Source of the DNA: Ferruginibacter sp.
Lineage (GTDB): Bacteria; Bacteroidota; Bacteroidia; Chitinophagales; Chitinophagaceae
DNA length: 33,437 nucleotides
NCBI GenBank assembly: GCA_014377385.1
Contig: JACMPR010000040.1
Span: 1 to 33,437, forward strand
Reading direction: 5' to 3'
The position numbers were made by a program, and so were the translations under genes. A model generated the notes under the pieces. That model had not been told where the DNA came from, searched no databases, and saw nothing but the letters and a program-made list of their open reading frames with translations. Of the stretch, positions 30,501 to 33,437 are shown in pieces (position 1 is the first letter of the stretch; each line of letters starts with the position of its first letter).

Positions 30501-30912
30501 GGAGTTGCTGTCGTTGATTAGAATCTGTGGCGGATACTTTAAAATGTTTCCGGTACCAGCCGACACTTGTTCCAGGATAAGCGCCGCCTATCGGCTTGTA
30601 GCCGTGTGATTGTACATCAAAATTGGAGGAATTTACAAATGGAAGTTCAACTGCCCAGTCGTGTGGGAGGGAAAGCGAACGCCAGGAACTGTCATTGAAT
30701 TTTGAATCTATTGCAGTAGTTGGTGCCGCACCTGTTTTGGCAAATATAGTGGCAAGGCTGTAATTAAAATCTTTCGCCGGGTCGTTGGCATTCCCGAATG
30801 AGAATTTCCAATCTGCATCAAAATTTATTTTTTTGCGGGATTGGGTAAAGCCTTTGATGGTGCTTAAAGTGATGAGGCTGATCAAAAAACAAAGCAGCGG
30901 TATTCGTTTCAT
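27511..30912 (-). CDS. Bimodular GH2 beta-galactosidase-like / GH53 endo-beta-1,4-galactanase fusion
   Basis: Signal peptide; GH2 motifs [48 protein letters not shown]; C-terminal GH53 module from about [16 protein letters not shown] (~28420) with [37 protein letters not shown]. Confidence 0.92.
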   Translation of the reverse strand: [1133 protein letters not shown]

Positions 30913-31046
30913 TTTTTTCGTTTAAACATCATTTTGATGGCGCGTGTTAAAATAAAAAAATTATAATGCGATGATAAATGCTGGCACGCAAACCATTTAA
31001 ATATGGTGCATGACCACCAATTCCAGGAAGCCGCATTAATAAATTA

Positions 31047-32096
31047 TCAATAAAAGGCATCCATGGCGGCTGTTGGCTTTCCAGTGTTATCAAATGCACC
31101 CAGCGAGTAACCCACCCAGTTACTGTGCGCCTCCGGCTCCCAGTAAAAAACTCCCAGGCCTTTGTTGTTGGCAAGCGACCTGTTTTTTGCGATTATATCG
31201 GTGATGAAAGCTTTACTGGCTGTAGCCTGGTCCCGGCTCATGCCAACTTCACATATCATAATTTCTTTGCCAAACCTGGTAATTATGTCATTCATGTTCA
31301 CAAGACATTGTGTATTCGTAGAAGCCCAGTTGGCAGCCGTTGGATAAAGTGACATACCTATCACGTCCCATTTACCGGCATTTGCTTTCAGGCCATCGAA
31401 TATCCACCGGAACAAACCATTATCGTACCCATTGGATATGTGAACCATAACTTTTGAAACGGAACTCACTGCTTTCACTGCATCGTACCCGGAATTTATA
31501 AGTTGGGTGAAGCCCGCCATATTTGTTGAGGCCTGTCCCTCCGGCCACAGCATGCCGTTATTTGTTTCATTGCCAACCTGTACCCACGCAGGAGTTATAC
31601 CGTTTGTTTTTAATACATTCATCACGTTGTAGGTATGTTGATAAACGGAGGCTTTCAATGTGGCGAAGTCCTGTGAAGCCCAGGCTGCCGGTTTACCCTG
31701 GTTGCCCGGATCTGCCCATACATCACTATAATGAAAGTCCAGCAATATTTTCATCCCGAGATTGTTTGCCCGGATAGCTTTTGCAAGTACGTCTGCTGTA
31801 TTGCACCAGTTGTTGGCCGGGTTCACCCAAACCCTAAGCCTGATAGCATTCAGGCCGAGGTCTTTCATCAGTTGCATGCATTCTTTTTCTGCGCCTGTGT
31901 TGTTGTGAAATTTAATTCCGGCAGCTTCCATCTCAGTTACCCAACTCACATCAGCACCTTTTGCAAAAAAAGTAACAGGTGTAACCGGTACTATTGAGGC
32001 AGGCGTTACCGTTGTGTATGTTGATGCCCCTGATTTCTTACACTCCGGTATTGTGCACAGCAATAAAAACTGGAATAATACCTGGATTAGTTTCAT
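31047..32096 (-). CDS. GH53 arabinogalactan endo-beta-1,4-galactanase, exported/possible lipoprotein
   Basis: [28 protein letters not shown]-type core (IRLRVWVNP), [40 protein letters not shown]; N-term [23 protein letters not shown]. Confidence 0.93.
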   Translation of the reverse strand: [349 protein letters not shown]

Positions 32097-32106
32097 ATTT
32101 TTAAAT

Positions 32107-33138
32107 TTAAATATTACCTTTCTTCAAAGAAGAATTTCGAAAAACCGGGATTGGTTCGAGTATTTTCTTTTGGATATTTTTATTTATTCTTCCTTTCGTT
32201 TCGATGAGATGCAGCATTAAAGAAAACGCCTCCTTTCCCATGTTTACCGTTTGCTGATCAATCGTGGAAAGTGATGGGGTGATATGTTCTCCAAAGCTTT
32301 CGTTGGCAAAACCGATAATACCAAACCCGGAAGGAATGTTGATGCCTTGTTCCTTCAATTCCTTGATTGCACCAAGCGCTGTGAAATCTTCAACTGCAAA
32401 GGCAGCATCCGGCTGGTTTTCAAGGGAAAGAAAATATTTGATCGCCCGTCGGCCGGCATCTATGGAAACATCTCCTGCAAAGACCAGTTTTTTATTAAAC
32501 CTCATACCATTGGCTGTTAAGGCAGCCTTGTAACCTTCCAGACGTGCACGGAAAATATTCAGGTGTTGCGGTCCGGAGATATGTGCGATCCGCGTGTATC
32601 CTTGTTGTATCAGATGTTCGGTAGCCAGGTAGGCGCCTTTATGATCATCAATGATAACCGCATCAATTTCAAGTTCATCGTTGGCCCTGTCGAAAAAAAC
32701 AATGGGGGTTTTGGTATGTTTTACTGCAAGGAAATGTTTGTAATCATTGGTCTCTTTCGCCATGGAGACCATAATACCATCCACCCTTGCATTCAAAAAT
32801 GTTTCTATTCCTTTCTGTTCGTGCATCCATGATTCATTGGATTGAAAGATCAGCACATTGTATCCATTCTGATTGGCCATGCGCTCAATGCCGTGGACAA
32901 CCGATCCAAAAAAATTGATCTCTGCACTTGGAATGATGACACCAATGATACCCGTTTGCCCGGATCTTAGAGAACAAGCCACCGTATTTCTGCGGTAATT
33001 TAATTTTTGAGCCATTTTGGTCACTCTTTTTTTGGTTTCCAGGCTGATAGCAGGGTGGTTGTTCAGTGCACGGGAAACCGTACCGGATGTGGTGTTCAGC
33101 TTTTTGGCAATATCGGCAATCGTTACTGTAAGGCTCAT
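32107..33138 (-). CDS. LacI-family transcriptional regulator (start re-assigned to MSLTVTIADIAKKLN)
   Basis: TIADIAKKLNTTSGTVSRALNNHPAISLETKKRVTKMAQKLNY HTH plus periplasmic-binding-like effector domain; track start at 33201 adds 21 residues that read through the palindrome. Confidence 0.93.
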   Translation of the reverse strand: MSLTVTIADIAKKLNTTSGTVSRALNNHPAISLETKKRVTKMAQKLNYRRNTVACSLRSGQTGIIGVIIPSAEINFFGSVVHGIERMANQNGYNVLIFQSNESWMHEQKGIETFLNARVDGIMVSMAKETNDYKHFLAVKHTKTPIVFFDRANDELEIDAVIIDDHKGAYLATEHLIQQGYTRIAHISGPQHLNIFRARLEGYKAALTANGMRFNKKLVFAGDVSIDAGRRAIKYFLSLENQPDAAFAVEDFTALGAIKELKEQGINIPSGFGIIGFANESFGEHITPSLSTIDQQTVNMGKEAFSLMLHLIETKGRINKNIQKKILEPIPVFRNSSLKKGNI

Positions 33139-33164
33139 TTTTATGCAATCGATTGCATAAAAAT
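33137..33164. promoter_or_regulatory. 28-bp perfect palindrome, candidate LacI-family operator
   Basis: ATTTTTATGCAATC|GATTGCATAAAAAT; core TGCAATCGATTGCA with central CG; overlaps first two bases of the lacI ATG. Confidence 0.85.
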
Positions 33165-33170
33165 AACTAC

Positions 33171-33202
33171 TTAATTTAAAATCCTCCGATATTTCTTGCA
33201 AA
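33171..33202 (-). promoter_or_regulatory. Possible promoter for the lacI-led operon
   Basis: On the minus strand TTTG (33199-33202) and TAAATTAA (33171-33178) separated by 20 nt; -7 match imperfect. Confidence 0.35.
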
Positions 33203-33437
33203 TATTTATTCTGGCCGTCCGGCGCGGAGGTTTATACGCGGAAATGGATAATTATCTTTCCCGCCGCGGGTGTGTGCTTAAATTGTAACAAAAAAGCACA
33301 GCAGGGGGAATTTAATTTTAAGAGTTAATGGCAATAGCAAAGATTGGAGGTGTTCCAAAAAATATCCACCGATATAAAAGCGCCCGATACAAGATTCCCC
33401 AACGTCATCGCGGGATCAATCTATTGGTGCCGGATTA

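Noticed and set aside
33328-33437. Partial plus-strand ORF MAIAKIGGVPKNIHRYKSARYKIPQRHRG... running off the window
   Set aside because: Only 36 codons visible, with no recognised motif; cannot be supported without flanking sequence.

Overview
This 33.4-kb window looks like a Bacteroidota chromosome, probably Chitinophagaceae-like, judging from T9SS-type C-termini, TAnnTTTG-like promoters, MBG-domain proteins and a YtxJ homologue. It has three parts. (A) Positions 1-15 kb are accessory. They hold a degenerate tRNA-like 3' end with a terminator, an unlisted 58-aa small ORF, a TPR/TM/class III adenylyl cyclase, a 1909-aa secreted subtilase-like protein with an ARALSN hexapeptide insertion, a transporter-like membrane/HEAT protein next to a cNMP-binding protein, an HD-domain protein, an internally deleted SDR pseudogene, an HTTM protein, and an ORF split by an in-frame TAG. 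(B) Positions 15.7-23.1 kb are housekeeping: acyl-CoA carboxylase beta, RNase HI, YraN, YkgJ-type protein, XerD-like recombinase, dolichol-phosphate-mannose-synthase-like GT2, exonuclease, and a small lipoprotein overlapping ytxJ. (C) Positions 23.2-33.2 kb hold a compact minus-strand beta-1,4-galactan/galactose utilization cluster: lacI-type regulator, GH53, a GH2-GH53 fusion, galK, SSS symporter and galM. A 28-bp perfect palindrome abuts the corrected lacI start codon. The strongest leads are the GH2-GH53 fusion cluster with its palindromic operator, the subtilase with Glu at the expected His position plus the ARALSN insertion, and a possible cyclic-nucleotide signalling neighbourhood. All functional calls come from reading motifs by eye; no database search was run.
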